Notes: generated from the letters alone by a model not told the origin. A stretch of DNA of 64,000 nt from Podospora bellae-mahoneyi (GCF_035222275.1 NW_026946359.1:7254001-7318000), one strand, 5' to 3'. Positions 53,826 to 64,000 are shown, numbered from the stretch's first letter. Numbers and translations: made by a program.

Positions 53826-54110
53826 ATGCCTTCCAACAACAACAACCACAACAACAACAACAACCCCTACTCTTCCTCCTCCTTCTACAACCCAAACAAC
53901 TCCTACTCCACCCCCCAAAGGACCCGGCGCAATGCCGTCGTAGGAGTTGACTTCCTCCCTTTCCCCTCCTACACCCGCCGGAATGCATTTTCCGGACCAT
54001 CCACCTCCACCACTAAAGCTACTGAATACAAGAGTAGCAGTGGCGCTTACTACCCATCTTCTTACACTTCTTACTCTTCTTACTCTTCTTCTTCTTCCAA
54101 GAAGTATTAA
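53826..54110 (+). CDS. Small low-complexity Asn/Ser/Tyr-rich protein
   Basis: 94 aa from ATG 53826 (ACAAAGATGCCTTCC). The frame is open from an ATG at 53574, but the upstream part is encoded by microsatellites and the later ATG has the better context. The protein begins with Asn/His repeats, has a middle segment RTRRNAVVGVDFLPFPSYTR, and ends in Ser/Tyr repeats (SYTSYSSYSSSSSKKY). No signal peptide or domain. Genes of this type are common in fungi; the function is unknown. Confidence 0.5.
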   Translation: MPSNNNNHNNNNNPYSSSSFYNPNNSYSTPQRTRRNAVVGVDFLPFPSYTRRNAFSGPSTSTTKATEYKSSSGAYYPSSYTSYSSYSSSSSKKY

Positions 54111-54222
54111 ACAACCTCGGTAGTTAGCTTACTCCTGCTTTGAACAGCAGGGGAGGTCTCAAAGGGGTAATACCAGGCCTGGGTTTTGTGGGGAGGTAAC
54201 TACACAGAGAGAGAGAGAGACA

Positions 54223-54256
<34 letters not shown>

Positions 54257-55014
54257 AAGGGGGAGAGAGAGAGAGAGAGAGAGAAGATAGGTAATTAGCA
54301 AAGTGGGTTTGACCGTGGTGGTCATACTTTGGCGAGCCTCAGTAGCAGATTACTCCTGACCTTTTCTATTCAGGGGAGGCTTTGTGTTTGTTGGCGATGG
54401 TGATTGATAATCACACTCTGTTAAACCTAAAAATATGAAACCATTTTCTTTCTTTTCTTGTTGAAGTTACCTAGTTCAATGATGCACATTTGACAATGCT
54501 ATGGTTCCAGAGTCAAAGACTGATTCACGAAGTTCAAAAGCACAAGAAGTAAGAGAGGTGAGAATATTTTGAATGTATTCATCATCCGCAGTCTCTTTTT
54601 GAGATCTGCTTCCGTTTCCAAAAACTATGAATCCAAGCCCTTCGTTGGGCTGATAAATAAGAAGTAATATATATATCACAAAAGAAAAAAAAAAGTATCC
54701 AAGATCCACACCTTTTTTTTTTGATAACCACAGCTGTTCAAAAATGATACAAACAACAAGTAAATGGGTATAATGTTGGGCGCAGGGAAGTCAAATCGCT
54801 GGAAGTTTGCCAAACCAAGAAAAAAAAAAAACTCCAAAAAACTCCCCGCTTAAATCCCAAAGACCCAAAACAATGATGTGGTATCATGTCCCAAGAAATA
54901 TCCTCACAACGCCGGAGAATGCAATGCAAGAAAGCCAGCCACAAAACAAGCCAATGATGAGCCACCACTCCTTCTTCACAGTCCAACCAACCCCCCCTCT
55001 TCTCTCAGACAGCT
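54111..55014. other. Intergenic, with a (GA)n microsatellite
   Basis: A (GA)n-type tract lies at about 54204-54284. The rest is AT-rich 3' flank of the two convergent genes. At about 54889-54995 on the minus strand a membrane-helix-like frame follows the bHLH stop codon (see findings). Confidence 0.6.
54204..54284. repeat. (GA)n microsatellite
   Basis: Imperfect AG/GA tract interrupted by ACAG and AAAGGGGG. Confidence 0.9.
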
Positions 55015-56194
55015 CTAGTTCCAAACAGGAAGCTGCTGTGGCTGAGGGCCGCCTCTGCTCATCAAAAGCATCTCCAACCCCTCCATTCTCCCCCTCAGCG
55101 CATTGTTCTCCGTCTCCAGTCCGAGGTTTCTCCGCTCCAGTTGCATGATGTACTCGGTGGCTTTGGCCAAGATGGTGGCCTTGTTGAGCTTGGCCGCTGG
55201 GGAGAGACCGCCGAGGATCTCGTCGGCCATCATCTCGTCGGCGCCATTCTCCTCGTAGGCGCCGGGGTTCTCCATTCTCTGCGCCACGATGCGGAGTGCT
55301 GGGACGGCGTCGCGGAGCTGCGAAATCTTGTCGTTGAGGTTGGTGCGGTACCGCTTCTCGATCATGTTGTGGGCCGTCTTCTTGGGTCCGGCGGCGGAGT
55401 TGTCCTTGGAGGACCGGCGAGGGGCGGCTGCTGGTGGAGGGGAGGACCGCTTGGACGCGGGCAGGGGCTCGTCGTCCTCGGACGGGATTGAGGTCTTGCG
55501 CTTAAGGTTGCGGGATGGGTACCTCTTGGAGGCATCGTCCATGGAGGCAGCCATCTGGCGCTGTTGGGAGGGGAGAGGGGCAACCATGATGGGCGCCGTT
55601 TGGAAGAGGGGCGCTTGGCTGTCGATGCCTTCGGTGCCAATGACGGTGGCCATGGGGTTGACCGCGGGGCTTAGTGACGGGTTGCGGAGGTAGTTGTTGG
55701 TGGTGGCGTTGCTAGTCAAGATGGACCCGTCAAAGGGGTTGGTCTTGAACAGAGCTTCGGGCTCTGGGGAGTGCTCGATCCTGTCCCACTCAACCCACTG
55801 GTCGGCAGTGGGGTAGCTGAAGGAGCTTGAGGAGAGAACAGGAGAGATGGGGGAGATGGGGGAGGCTGCCGAGTCCGAGTTGAAGTCGGTGCCAAAGTCC
55901 TCAAAATTGTCAAAGATGGGTGAGAAGTCAGAGTATGATTGCTGTCGATGATGTTAGCTCTCCTGACCGAGACATGTATGTTATAGTTACACATGGGTAT
56001 TTATGCATAGAGTCCAGGGGCGTATTGAACAGGGGTAGGTAGGCAGCTACACCATACCCCGCACCGTTCACTGCTGGGAGAGAAGATGGGGAAAGACACA
56101 AGGAAAAAAGGTCACTAACAAGCTGGGCAGCATCAAAGGAGGTGGTGGCATATGGGTCGAATGATGTCGACGAGTTGATAGGTAGTCCAGACAT
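55015..56194 (-). CDS. bHLH transcription factor of the SREBP-like type (DevR/SAH-2-like)
   Basis: Two exons, 56194-56120 and 55941-55015. The intron is 178 bp with GTTAGT...GACAG, phase 0 (333 aa). The N-terminus [20 protein letters not shown] runs into an acidic/Ser activation-type region. The bHLH lies at about residues 190-285. The basic region is [20 protein letters not shown]; Tyr in EKRYR, in place of the usual Arg, marks the SREBP class, allowing both E-box and sterol-type sites. A Glu/Met/Asn loop insert follows, then [20 protein letters not shown] as helix 2. A leucine-zipper-like tail ends the protein. The family includes A. nidulans DevR and Neurospora SAH-2, which control conidiation or hyphal growth. 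The assignment to that family is from the bHLH wording. Confidence 0.87.
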
Positions 56195-58744
56195 TGTTGG
56201 TGGTGTGGTGGTGGTCTGCTGTTTGAGACAATGCTAGCACAGACGAAAGTGGCAAGTGTCAGTTGGGGTTGTCTGTTCGGGTGGTGTTGTCAATGACGTT
56301 GATGTTGATGTTGATGGTGCTGGTGCTGGTGATGGTGATGGTCCGATTTCCAGCCTCAGGGACGGGACCTCGAGCTCTATTAAAGACTGAAAATGCCCTC
56401 GCTTCGTCCCAGCAGCTCGCCGCGCGCTCGGCACTCTTCGGGCGCGCATTGCTGGGCGGCCATGGGCGGCCATGGGCGGCCATGGGCGACACTGGGGAAC
56501 ATGGCCGTCCACGGTAGTGGATGGTGGCACAAATCGGACCCTTGGGGTCAAACTGACCATTTCCAGGTTGACGGTCGTACGAGAGCAAAATGGGCAGATT
56601 CTCCAAGTGGTCCAGACTCTGAGCCACCGAGGTGGCAGCTGCCAAAGGAGAAACCCGCAGCCGCAAAACGTGCAGTGTCTCGGCACAACACTGCCAGCTG
56701 CCGTATGATTGGTGCGGAGCTCACCGGTGGGCGGCCTTGGCGCTCTTCTTGGCAGCACTCCTTCAAGACCCCTGCTGCCGCAGCTTGAACAAAGCCACAA
56801 TTCGATGAATGCCCTTTTCACGTCCAGACTCTGCCATCCAGGAATCCAGAATTCCATGGCAGCTCTAGCGGCGTAATGGCATTTGACAGTTGATCCCGAT
56901 ACTTCACGACACCCCACCCTTTTTTCCCGCTGAAGGCTCTTCCCAGCTGTTCCAGCAACGGGAATTGCCTGTAGCGTCGACCGGCGCCTTGCCTGGCCGC
57001 GGTCATTCCAAGGCGCCCGTTGGGAAAAGGCATCCGGTGCAACGAGAAGGTTCTCCGTCCAATCTCCTTCCCGGGGCCACGCCTTGCTGTGAGGCATGAC
57101 GGCTCGTTGTCGACTGTCATGGTGAGATGTTGATATGAGGCATCGACGATTTACAAGCCTGAAGTCCTTGGCTGGCGCAACAAGCGCACGGGATCGCCTA
57201 GTGACGCTGGCCGCGGGGGAACATTTTACTAGATAGGGGGCTATGGGTGGAAGAGCTGCGGGAGAACTACCAGCTTGAGGCGCCGTCCGGCAGTGAACGC
57301 GATACGCTATAGAGAAGGTGGATTCTGGGTCGACTCTGGTTCGTGTTGAAGAAAATGGGTCGACTTTGCAAACCGACCCACTCATGTGGCCCGCAAACAT
57401 GTGACCGGACATTGCCGTGGAGAAACTGCTAGTCAACATGTTCCCATGCACCCAATTTTGGTGCGATGCCGACCCCAATACTATCTCGAGAAATTATCGT
57501 GCATAGCACGACTTTACAAACTCTTCCGCGCAAGCTCCTTATAAGGGACCGACGGCTTGGCTCTAAAAACCGCACGACAGCAAGAGATGACTCTTCCCTT
57601 TTGCACCAGGCAATGCCACGCCGAGGCAATATCCTGCAAAGGATCGAGATCTGAGTTGATTCCAAAACTCTCTGCATTCTAGGGTATCGGTGTCCCTTTC
57701 GGAGGCCGATGCCAAGAAAACCGGTGCCCCATTCCAGAGACGGGACTGGCAATTGAGAGCCGGGAGGGTATCGGCGGCCAGGTTCCACCGAGCTGTCCCG
57801 ACTGCCGGCCTTTCACATGAAAAGCAGAGCTAAGGATTATATCATTGGCCGCTCGCGAGATTTCAGCTCTCCTCCCTCGCCGGCTGGTGGGGGAATTACA
57901 ATGTGGACATGCCGCTCTTCAGAAGCATCAAGTGCCGGCTCGGTAATAACCCCCGTTCCTGATCGACATCCTGTGCATGAGCTTTAGGCTTGATGAAGCA
58001 GACCTTTTTCCTGGGCTTGCTGGGAACGCATTGACGACAATAGCATCCGTCACAAGGGCCTGGCTGTCTGTCAAAAATGTTGCTTGGATCAACTTTAGTC
58101 CCGTACTGCTGGGTCCGGCTGGCGGAAGATCACCCAGGGTGGAGCTCTTAGTGGTGATCGTCAGATCGGGTGGATCTTGAATGAACCGGCCCCCGTTTCT
58201 CGTTAGATGGTGGAGCCTGTCTTCTGGGGTTCACGATGGAGTTCAAACAAGGCTGGATCGCCGGTTTGATGAATGGTTTTGCCGAAAGCCGTTACGTGGG
58301 TGGTCTCGAACTGTTGTTCGAACTGTTGCAGGGTGTGTTTGAAGTTTCGGTGGTTGTCTGGTGAAGTGCCTCGTGGTGGTGGAAGGGAGGTGGCTGGTCA
58401 GGATGCTGGTGGTGGAGATCTGAGCCTCTGAGGTCGAGCAGGCACTTCATTATCACTTCGGCACATCAAGCACGTGGTTGTTGGCAAAGACAACGTTCAT
58501 CGATGGCTGATGCTACTACCCTGGGAAACCAGCCCTATCGCTCTCAACGCCCGGTTTTCCCACGCCCTAGGAACCAGGATGCGCCGACCGAAAGCGATCA
58601 ATTCGTTGAGCTAGAAACGGTGGAATCCCGATGCGCTCGTTGTGATGCAATCCAGGCTCTACCCTTTCCCGACGCCACCATCCCTTCCCTATTCTACCAG
58701 GGAACCAGAGCAGTCCCAGGTAACAAAGCGATGGTTGTCTCTGC
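56195..58744. other. 2.5-kb upstream/intergenic region with short tandem repeats
   Basis: Long 5' flank of the bHLH gene. It contains a (GATGTT/GGTGCT)n tract at about 56293-56345 and GGGCGGCCAT repeated three times at about 56453-56485. A 414-codon minus-strand open frame (57478-56234) begins at TTG and looks non-coding. Beyond 57.5 kb no gene is supported. Confidence 0.5.
56453..56485. repeat. Decamer tandem repeat GGGCGGCCAT
   Basis: Three consecutive copies in the bHLH upstream region. The units contain GGCCATGGGC, partly palindromic. Confidence 0.8.
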
Positions 58745-59383
58745 CTAATAGCGACGGGTGAACAGGCTTCTATCGGTGGAGCGGCCAGGGCTCCTGGTTG
58801 TCGACGAGTACGAGTCATATCGACGAGACGAGCTATAGATCTCCGAAGAAGACCTGATATCGACAAGACGCGGCGATGTGATACGCCGACTGGGGCTGCC
58901 AATCCAGCCACGAGGAGGAGTGCGAGGTCTGGAGATAGGAGTGCGGTACGTCGTGCGAGTCTCGGTGTAGCGGCTCACCGGGTTCGTAGGGTGGTACGTG
59001 GTAGTGCGACGAGTCTCGGTGATACGGGTCTCCTTGAAATAGGGAGAGGGGGAGGGAGCACGGCGGGAAGTGGAGCTAGGGAGTCGGGTAGGGGAGCGAT
59101 ATCTAAGAGGACTAGGGCTGATCCTGCGAAGGCGGGGAGCGCTAGTGATCCTGGTAGGGGAACGATATCTGGGAGGGCTGCGAGCGATTGTGGCGGCAGA
59201 ACGATATCGAGTCGGGCTGGGGCTCAGCCTGCGGCTTCTTGTCGGGGTGGAGGTAAATCTCCGAGGCGAGGAGTTGCGCCGGTTCAAGTCCTCGACCTGC
59301 TCGTGGACTCTCTCAGAGCGGCGAGATCTCGGAAACGGAGTTGAGCTCCGGTCCAGGTCGATGGTGATATCGGAGGCGGGCAT
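58745..59383 (-). CDS. Hypothetical Arg/Ser/Pro-rich protein with RYRSPTR repeats
   Basis: A single exon of 212 aa from ATG 59383 (MPASDITIDLDRSSTPF). After 30 residues the protein is built from SPxRYRSPTR-like units, four or more between residues 45 and 115, and then Tyr/Ser/Arg-rich sequence (SEIYSSSRRYDSYSSTTR). It has no folded domain. Arg/Ser/Pro repeats suggest an RNA-associated or phosphorylation-rich disordered protein, which is inference. A TATA-like GTATATAC at about 59469-59476 lies some 90 bp upstream on the coding strand. The consistent repeat preserved at protein level supports coding. Confidence 0.6.
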   Translation of the reverse strand: MPASDITIDLDRSSTPFPRSRRSERVHEQVEDLNRRNSSPRRFTSTPTRSRRLSPSPTRYRSAATIARSPPRYRSPTRITSAPRLRRISPSPLRYRSPTRLPSSTSRRAPSPSPYFKETRITETRRTTTYHPTNPVSRYTETRTTYRTPISRPRTPPRGWIGSPSRRITSPRLVDIRSSSEIYSSSRRYDSYSSTTRSPGRSTDRSLFTRRY

Positions 59384-60039
59384 TGTGGAGGTTGTTTGGT
59401 GCGTTGTGCGCTTCTTACTGAATTGTTCGGTGGTTCGAGGAAGTTGTTGGTAGAGAAGACTCCTGACGAGTATATACTAGAAGTGTAACCCTCCACGACA
59501 GAATACAGTGGACTGAAGAGCAACAGAAGGTCACCCACTTATCAAGTGGAACCTCATGACGCAGGTCCATGGTGATACTGGAGGTGTGAGCACAACAGAT
59601 TGTGAAGCAGCTTCTAGATGCTCTATGCTGCGCCATGACGCAAGCACCCCAACGCGTAAGTGGATATACAACATATCCCTGAGAACCGGTGAGTAGGCCT
59701 TGCCTATTACAGGATCGGATTCTGGCCTCGTGGGATCTCGAGACCCGGCGGGACTCGGAGATTGCCCTATCTTACAAGATAAGACTTCAGACTATTCACT
59801 TGAGAGGCTCATCATCATCATCAAAAAGAGCGTTTCGAATCTAGCTCCAATGACCGGTGCCCGGACATATCTAATATGTGGGTAACGCACCCGACAACTC
59901 TGATACCGCGCTCAAAGAAGCGTGGACAATGACCACCGCGGCCAATCGAATCTCTCTCTCGTGGCCCAAACCACGGCCAAACTCTTTATAAGCGCAATTT
60001 CCCCTGCAATATTACATTTTCTTTAACAAACCACTTCTG
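59384..60039. other. Intergenic between divergent genes
   Basis: Contains the promoter of the 212-aa gene and, at 59985-59991, a TATA-like TTTATAA in front of the possible plus-strand gene at 60 kb. Near 59562-59590 is a short sequence resembling the 5' end of the 212-aa gene. Confidence 0.45.
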
Positions 60040-60636
60040 TTGGTTTTTTACACCTCAATACAGAATCACATATGGAGCTCTGCCTCTACCAAAGCAGCCG
60101 CCGGGCTTGCCCCTCCCCCGACAGCTCAGTCAGAAAGCACCCTCGAGCTAGACACACGTCCCTCCGGTGAAGAACGTATCCGTAACTACTCCGGCTACAA
60201 CAAATCCGGAAGCCACCAGCGACAACCCTCCGCCTCTTTCTATCCCGAAGCAGATTCCACCTTGGTAGACGGCTACAACGCCCACTACCAGCGCCGGAGT
60301 CGCATGCGGTAGATACCTTCATCGCCACACCTCACGAAGGGCTCCTCCCACCGTCGCAGAGGAAGATCCATGTCGTCAAGTGATAGGAACCGGGAAACAG
60401 AAACTTGGAGTGACCGAAGACGTCAGAACTACACTGATATGGAAGGCAACCCGGCGTTTGTGTTTGACGCCATTGCTGTTAGCAGTGGTGATAGCGCTGA
60501 ACAGAAGAGGGGCGAGAGACAGAAGACGGGCGGAAAGGGAAGCGGCTGGAAGAGAGCGAGCGGGAGGCGGCGTCGGGGTCGTCTTTGCGGAGAGGGGCGC
60601 AGGAGTATTCGTATGATGGCTTGGATATATGCTTGA
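60040..60636 (+). CDS. Possible two-exon hypothetical gene, start unresolved
   Basis: Two protein-like frames join across a GT-AG pair with matching phase: RPSGEERIRNYSGYNKSGSH ... YQRRSRM up to about 60309, then (from 60360) GRSMSSSDRNRETETWSDRR ... FVFDAIAVSSGD to a stop at 60636. The 3' half is Arg/Gly/Lys-rich. The 5' frame opens at a TTG, and its only in-frame ATG is near its end. An ACAG at 60061-60064 could be an acceptor from a further upstream exon, for example one ending at an ATGTGG before GTAACG near 59882. Support is weak; the function is unknown. Confidence 0.35.
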
Positions 60637-61203
60637 TCGGCGGTCGTTGAGGAGGATAAGGGGGGTTGGTTGGTTGATGAGTTTTGAACCGCTTAGGGGC
60701 GGGGGCTGAGAGAGCCTCGAAGGCGGTAGGGTTCTCTGGGTGATGGTCAAGTATGGTGGTGTGGTGGTTGAGCATGTGTTTTTAGAGTAGAGTAGGTAGA
60801 GTTGAGCTGGACTTGACGATTGGTGAGCAATGAATGAATGGTAAGAGCAGATTAATAAGAGAAAGATTGTGATGTGACTGTTACAAAAGAAGAATGTGAT
60901 GGTGTGACAGTTCATCGCCCAAAACACAGCCGTGTAAACCATGTTTACACCACATCCATTCTCAAAAAAAGGGTTAGTTCACCAAACAACAACCCCCTCT
61001 GACTAGGGGTCATGTCAGAAAGTGGAGCCGGGCCCCTGAAACAATGTCATAAAGGTTCCGGCGCAGACAAAACATGGCAAGCAGACGAAAACATTGGAAG
61101 AAAGAAATAGGTTTTATGTTGAAATGTTGTATTATTGATTATGATGGGAAGCAAACCTGCGCAGTAGATAAAATTAGCACACGATATACGACACTTATAC
61201 CGC
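60637..61203. other. Intergenic
   Basis: No gene supported. Low-complexity antisense frames only. Confidence 0.45.
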
Positions 61204-61743
61204 TCACCCCTGAGACTCCTCCCCGTTTTTATACTCACGTGCAAGATTATCAACCGCCTGCACCCTTCTCAAAGCCGGAGTGCAACGAGAATGATCAAGT
61301 TGGGGAGCCCGCCGAGGCTGCCAAGTAGTGATGGGAGCGACAGCTGGAGTTGGATGTGGGATATTGACAATGCCAGGTTGTTCACCCCTCGCAATGCGGG
61401 AGACAAAGGAAAGAGGGTGATGAAGAGAGGAACCGGCAGCCTGTCCCTGCGAAGGTTCAGGAGATCTGCGGTCAACTACCTGTGGTTGTCTCTCGACAGT
61501 ATGGAAAGGGGGGATATGGGACCGTCTGATCCGCTCGTCATCTTTACTGCCAGTGAGCAAATCCAGATAAAGGGCACTCATATCATGGAGATTTTCAGGA
61601 AGATCTCCCGGGGATGGTCCCTTGCCCTTTGGTTTCGTAGGCCGAGGCTTGATCTGCTCCCAATCACCAGAAAAGGGCCCAAGAATTGGCTGCTCGCTGG
61701 GAGCGATGCTGCCAGCTTGGCTTGATCTGCTGGATTGGGACAT
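61204..61743 (-). CDS. Hypothetical Ser/Pro-rich protein
   Basis: A single exon of 179 aa from ATG 61743 (MSQSSRSSQAGSIAPSEQPI). It is mostly disordered, with short ordered-looking parts LPENLHDMSALYLDLLTGSK and LRRVQAVDNLAREYKNGEES. No signal peptide, membrane segment or recognised domain. The reading frame is clean and starts at an ATG just left of the 61.75-kb gap, but coding support is moderate only. Confidence 0.45.
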   Translation of the reverse strand: MSQSSRSSQAGSIAPSEQPILGPFSGDWEQIKPRPTKPKGKGPSPGDLPENLHDMSALYLDLLTGSKDDERIRRSHIPPFHTVERQPQVVDRRSPEPSQGQAAGSSLHHPLSFVSRIARGEQPGIVNIPHPTPAVAPITTWQPRRAPQLDHSRCTPALRRVQAVDNLAREYKNGEESQG

Positions 61744-62601
61744 AATGGTAGAGTAGGTAGTGAGTCTGAAGACTGAAAAGGCACTTGAACGATGTGATGT
61801 AGATCGTCACCGAAGGATAACTAGGTAGTATCTTGAAGGTGTGGTCTTTACAGTTAGTTCTAGACAGATTGCTTGCAGAGTAAACCGATAATATCAGGCT
61901 TCTCCGTCTTCTTTAATAGCATGTTGAGACGCTGGTTGGCTTCCAGAGTGTTCGGTGTTCTCTGTCAGTATACCCAGTCTCTTTGTTCTTGTTCACCTGG
62001 AGTGAAGCTATTGTCATGCCTGACAACACAGTGAACAAAGCGATTGTGTGGTGTCTGGACGCTCAACCTGAACAAAGCGAAAAAAAAAAAACGGATCTGC
62101 GGCCCGGGTGAGCCAAGAAGTGCACCAGAACATCCCGAAAGCTCCAGCCGTATCCCAGAGAATCCACCATCATGATTTCCAGTTTGTGAGCTACGGCGTG
62201 ATTCTTGGATAAGAACGATCGGATTTCCGTGTCGGTCCGAGTATTTCCACAGTACAGCGGTCTACTGGGCTCTATCCCCCGAACCGCCTTTAGCCGTAAA
62301 TTGAGGTCAGCAACACCCTTCCGTCATGTTGGTGAGCCAGATTGACGGACTTCCCCAGAAGCTTGCACAAGCGACCTAAAAATGTGCGGTTGGTTATTAC
62401 AGGAAGTCGCCGATCTGAGATTGCGTGCCATCGCTCATTTCAGATTTCCCGGATGGCGGGAGCAAGCCCTGGTAGAGAGACAATTGAGGACCGGGAACCA
62501 GTATGTGTAATGAGTTGGGCCCAGGGTCAACAAGGTATAAAGACCTCGGCTGAGACAGATGTTATTTGTCATTTGTTCTCTTCTCCAGGATAGGTGCCAA
62601 A
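61744..62601. other. Intergenic, promoter of the second cytochrome gene
   Basis: Upstream flank of two divergent genes. An A-run near 62081-62091; TATA box at 62537-62542 (listed separately). Confidence 0.5.
62537..62542 (+). promoter_or_regulatory. TATA box of the second cytochrome-domain gene
   Basis: TATAAA in the context AAGGTATAAAGACC, 60 bp before ATG 62602. Confidence 0.55.
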
Positions 62602-63770
62602 ATGGGTCTGAAGCAAACCGCAATCTTTGCCCTTGGGGTGGCCCAGGCCTGGACTGCATCTGCCACCAACAACAAGAGACAAGATACAACCAAGTATTGC
62701 CCAGGAAACACACAAATATGCTTTTCCGAGTTCAAGGTGCCAACCCACGACGTCATCTACCGGATCGCTATCCCTGACGTTGCCGCCGCGCCGTTCGACG
62801 TCTTGTTGCAGATAGTGGCTCCAGTCTCCAAGGCTGGCTGGGCTGGCATCGCATGGGGCGGGAAAATGGCCACGAATCCCTTGACGGTAGGATGGCCGAA
62901 TGGTAACACTGCGGTGGTCTCATCTCGTTGGAGCACGTAAGTGGATTTCGAGATACTAGCCGGCACTCGGGCCTTCAGCTAATACCCATGGCTAGGGGGA
63001 GAAACGTACCTGGCGCGTATGCAGGCGCGACGTACACAGTCCTTCCAACCACCAACACCAACGAAACACACTGGCAGTTGGATGTGCTGTGCCGAGGGTG
63101 TAGTGAGTGGGCAGGCGGCTCCTTGGACCCCAACGGTGTCAACACGCTAGCCTGGGCCAAGAATGCCCGTGTGGTCAATACAGCCACCAGCAACACGAGC
63201 TCTTTTGGAATCCACGATGGGCGAGGCGCCTGGTCTCATGACTTTAGCCAAGCCAGAATTCCAAAGGGTGTCTTTGATGCGGTCGCTTACGACCTGGAGA
63301 ACCAACCGGTGTCCAGTTCCAGCGCGGCTTCGAGCGCGAGTTTCAGCACGAGCCTGACTTCGAGCTCAAGCGCTGCGGTCGTGTCAACATCGGTTGTGGT
63401 CCTTCCGCGGCCATCAACCACATCCACGACGGTCATAGTCGCTCCTAGCACCATTTCCTCAACAACAAGCAAGGCGGCACTGACCTCGAGCTCATCTACC
63501 ACCCCAGCCGGCCCACAGACAACATATGTTTTCATCACGACTAGAGTTTCTCAGCTTCCACCAAGACCAACAACGCCGTCTCCAAGTATCGTGACAGTGA
63601 CGGTAACTGTCCGGCCGACGCCAACCACCACACAGGTCACCCCTCCGTGGGGAGGTGGCGGAGGTGGAGGAGGGCCCCCATGGGGCAAGGGTAAAGGCGG
63701 CGGCGGTGGTGGAGGAAAGGGCTGGGGGCGACGTCGGTTGGCTGCGAGACCGGTGGAAGAGGAGGAGTAG
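62602..63770 (+). CDS. Secreted cellobiose-dehydrogenase-type cytochrome (AA8-like) domain protein with Ser/Thr linker
   Basis: Two exons, 62602-62936 and 62996-63770 (intron GTAAGT...CTAG, phase 2), giving 369 aa. The signal peptide is MGLKQTAIFALGVAQAWTAS, with a Lys-Arg site soon after. The cytochrome domain covers about residues 30-225: Cys pair (YCPGNTQICFSEF), DVIYRIAIPD, AGWAGIAWGGKM with NPLTVGWPNG, SRWST at the intron, LCRGCSEW, and FGIHDGRGAWSHDFS. Met and His residues sit where the b-haem ligands are expected. A 100-residue Ser/Thr/Val linker follows, then a Gly-rich tail (PPWGKGKGGGG) ending RRRLAARPVEEEE. There is no flavin domain. It may donate electrons to extracellular copper oxygenases. 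It is a clear paralogue of the 219-aa protein at 47279, in opposite orientation. Confidence 0.88.
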
Positions 63771-63886
63771 ATTTTGCCGCGGAAAGGGAGTAGGAAGGAG
63801 GCATCCAGAGAAATACATACTAGAGGCGTATAAATGGCCATCATCTCGAGGTTATGCTCCAATTCCACACAGCTATCACCCAAAGT

Positions 63887-64000
63887 TTACAGTTCGGACT
63901 CAAAAACGAACTCGCCGTCATGGTCAAACTCGTCTTCCCATTCCACCTCATCGTAGTCATCGCATTCATCGTCGTAATCGCTACACCCCTCAAAGTCAGA
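63887..64000 (-). CDS. C-terminus of an unknown protein (runs off the window)
   Basis: 37 codons and a TAA stop (63889-63887) are open to the window edge. The sequence is highly acidic (CSDYDDECDDYDEVEWEDEF then DHDGEFVFESEL). Only the tail is present, so no family can be given. Coding is inferred from the strongly biased Asp/Glu composition and the continuous frame. Confidence 0.45.
   Translation of the reverse strand, partial: SDFEGCSDYDDECDDYDEVEWEDEFDHDGEFVFESEL

Noticed and set aside
56234-57478. 414-codon open frame on the minus strand upstream of the bHLH gene
   Set aside because: It opens at TTG, has no domain or repeat at protein level, Trp/Cys/Arg content is like random GC-rich sequence, and it lies in the probable bHLH promoter/leader.
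1-64000. Search for CRISPR arrays, bacterial operons or phage modules
   Set aside because: Spliceosomal introns, eukaryotic protein families and RIP show a fungal nuclear genome; no regularly spaced direct repeats were seen.

Overview
The window is nuclear DNA from a filamentous ascomycete, most likely a Sordariomycete and possibly of the Sordariales. The evidence is short GT-AG introns of about 50-180 bp, GC-rich genes with typical ascomycete proteins (Ssk1-type response regulator, Lunapark, GRIP golgin, DevR/SAH-2-like bHLH factor, cellobiose-dehydrogenase-type cytochrome domains), and a retrotransposon whose interior looks mutated by repeat-induced point mutation (RIP).

Layout. 0-24 kb is a normal gene-rich stretch. 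On the minus strand it holds the 5' part of a mitochondrial ribosomal protein gene (probably mS45/Bot1), the osmostress response regulator SSK1, a WD40-like protein, a divergent homogentisate 1,2-dioxygenase and an IMH1-like golgin. On the plus strand it holds a 616-aa protein with a degenerate kinase-like segment, Lunapark, and two disordered Ser/Arg/Pro-rich proteins. 24.7-36 kb begins with a small inverted-repeat element, then a hypothetical gene, a divergently transcribed pair (helical N-terminus plus kinase-like protein, and a complete protein kinase), a secreted SGNH hydrolase with FG-GAP/VCBS-type repeats, and a protein with a Pro/Gln/Tyr repeat tail.

36.9-44.6 kb is a 7.6-kb Ty3/Gypsy chromodomain LTR retrotransposon. 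It is broken, strongly AT-biased, and has 418-bp LTRs and a TGGCT target-site duplication. It sits inside a protein kinase gene, exactly before the catalytic-loop HRD motif. That host gene is now a pseudogene in two pieces.

45.9-64 kb is gene-poor. It holds two small secreted cytochrome-type (AA8-like) proteins, a second copy of the inverted-repeat element next to a decayed or many-exon locus, several short low-complexity genes, a bHLH regulator, and at the right edge the acidic C-terminus of another gene.

No operon-like pathway links these genes. The recurring themes are kinase or kinase-like proteins (four loci), intrinsically disordered proteins, and traces of mobile DNA. I did not find a clearly new multi-gene system. 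The most unusual items are the retrotransposon landing in the kinase catalytic loop, the homogentisate dioxygenase paralogue lacking the expected catalytic histidine, the previously unlabelled inverted-repeat element family, and the antisense Cys-rich ORF and paired tRNA-like sequences inside the retrotransposon.
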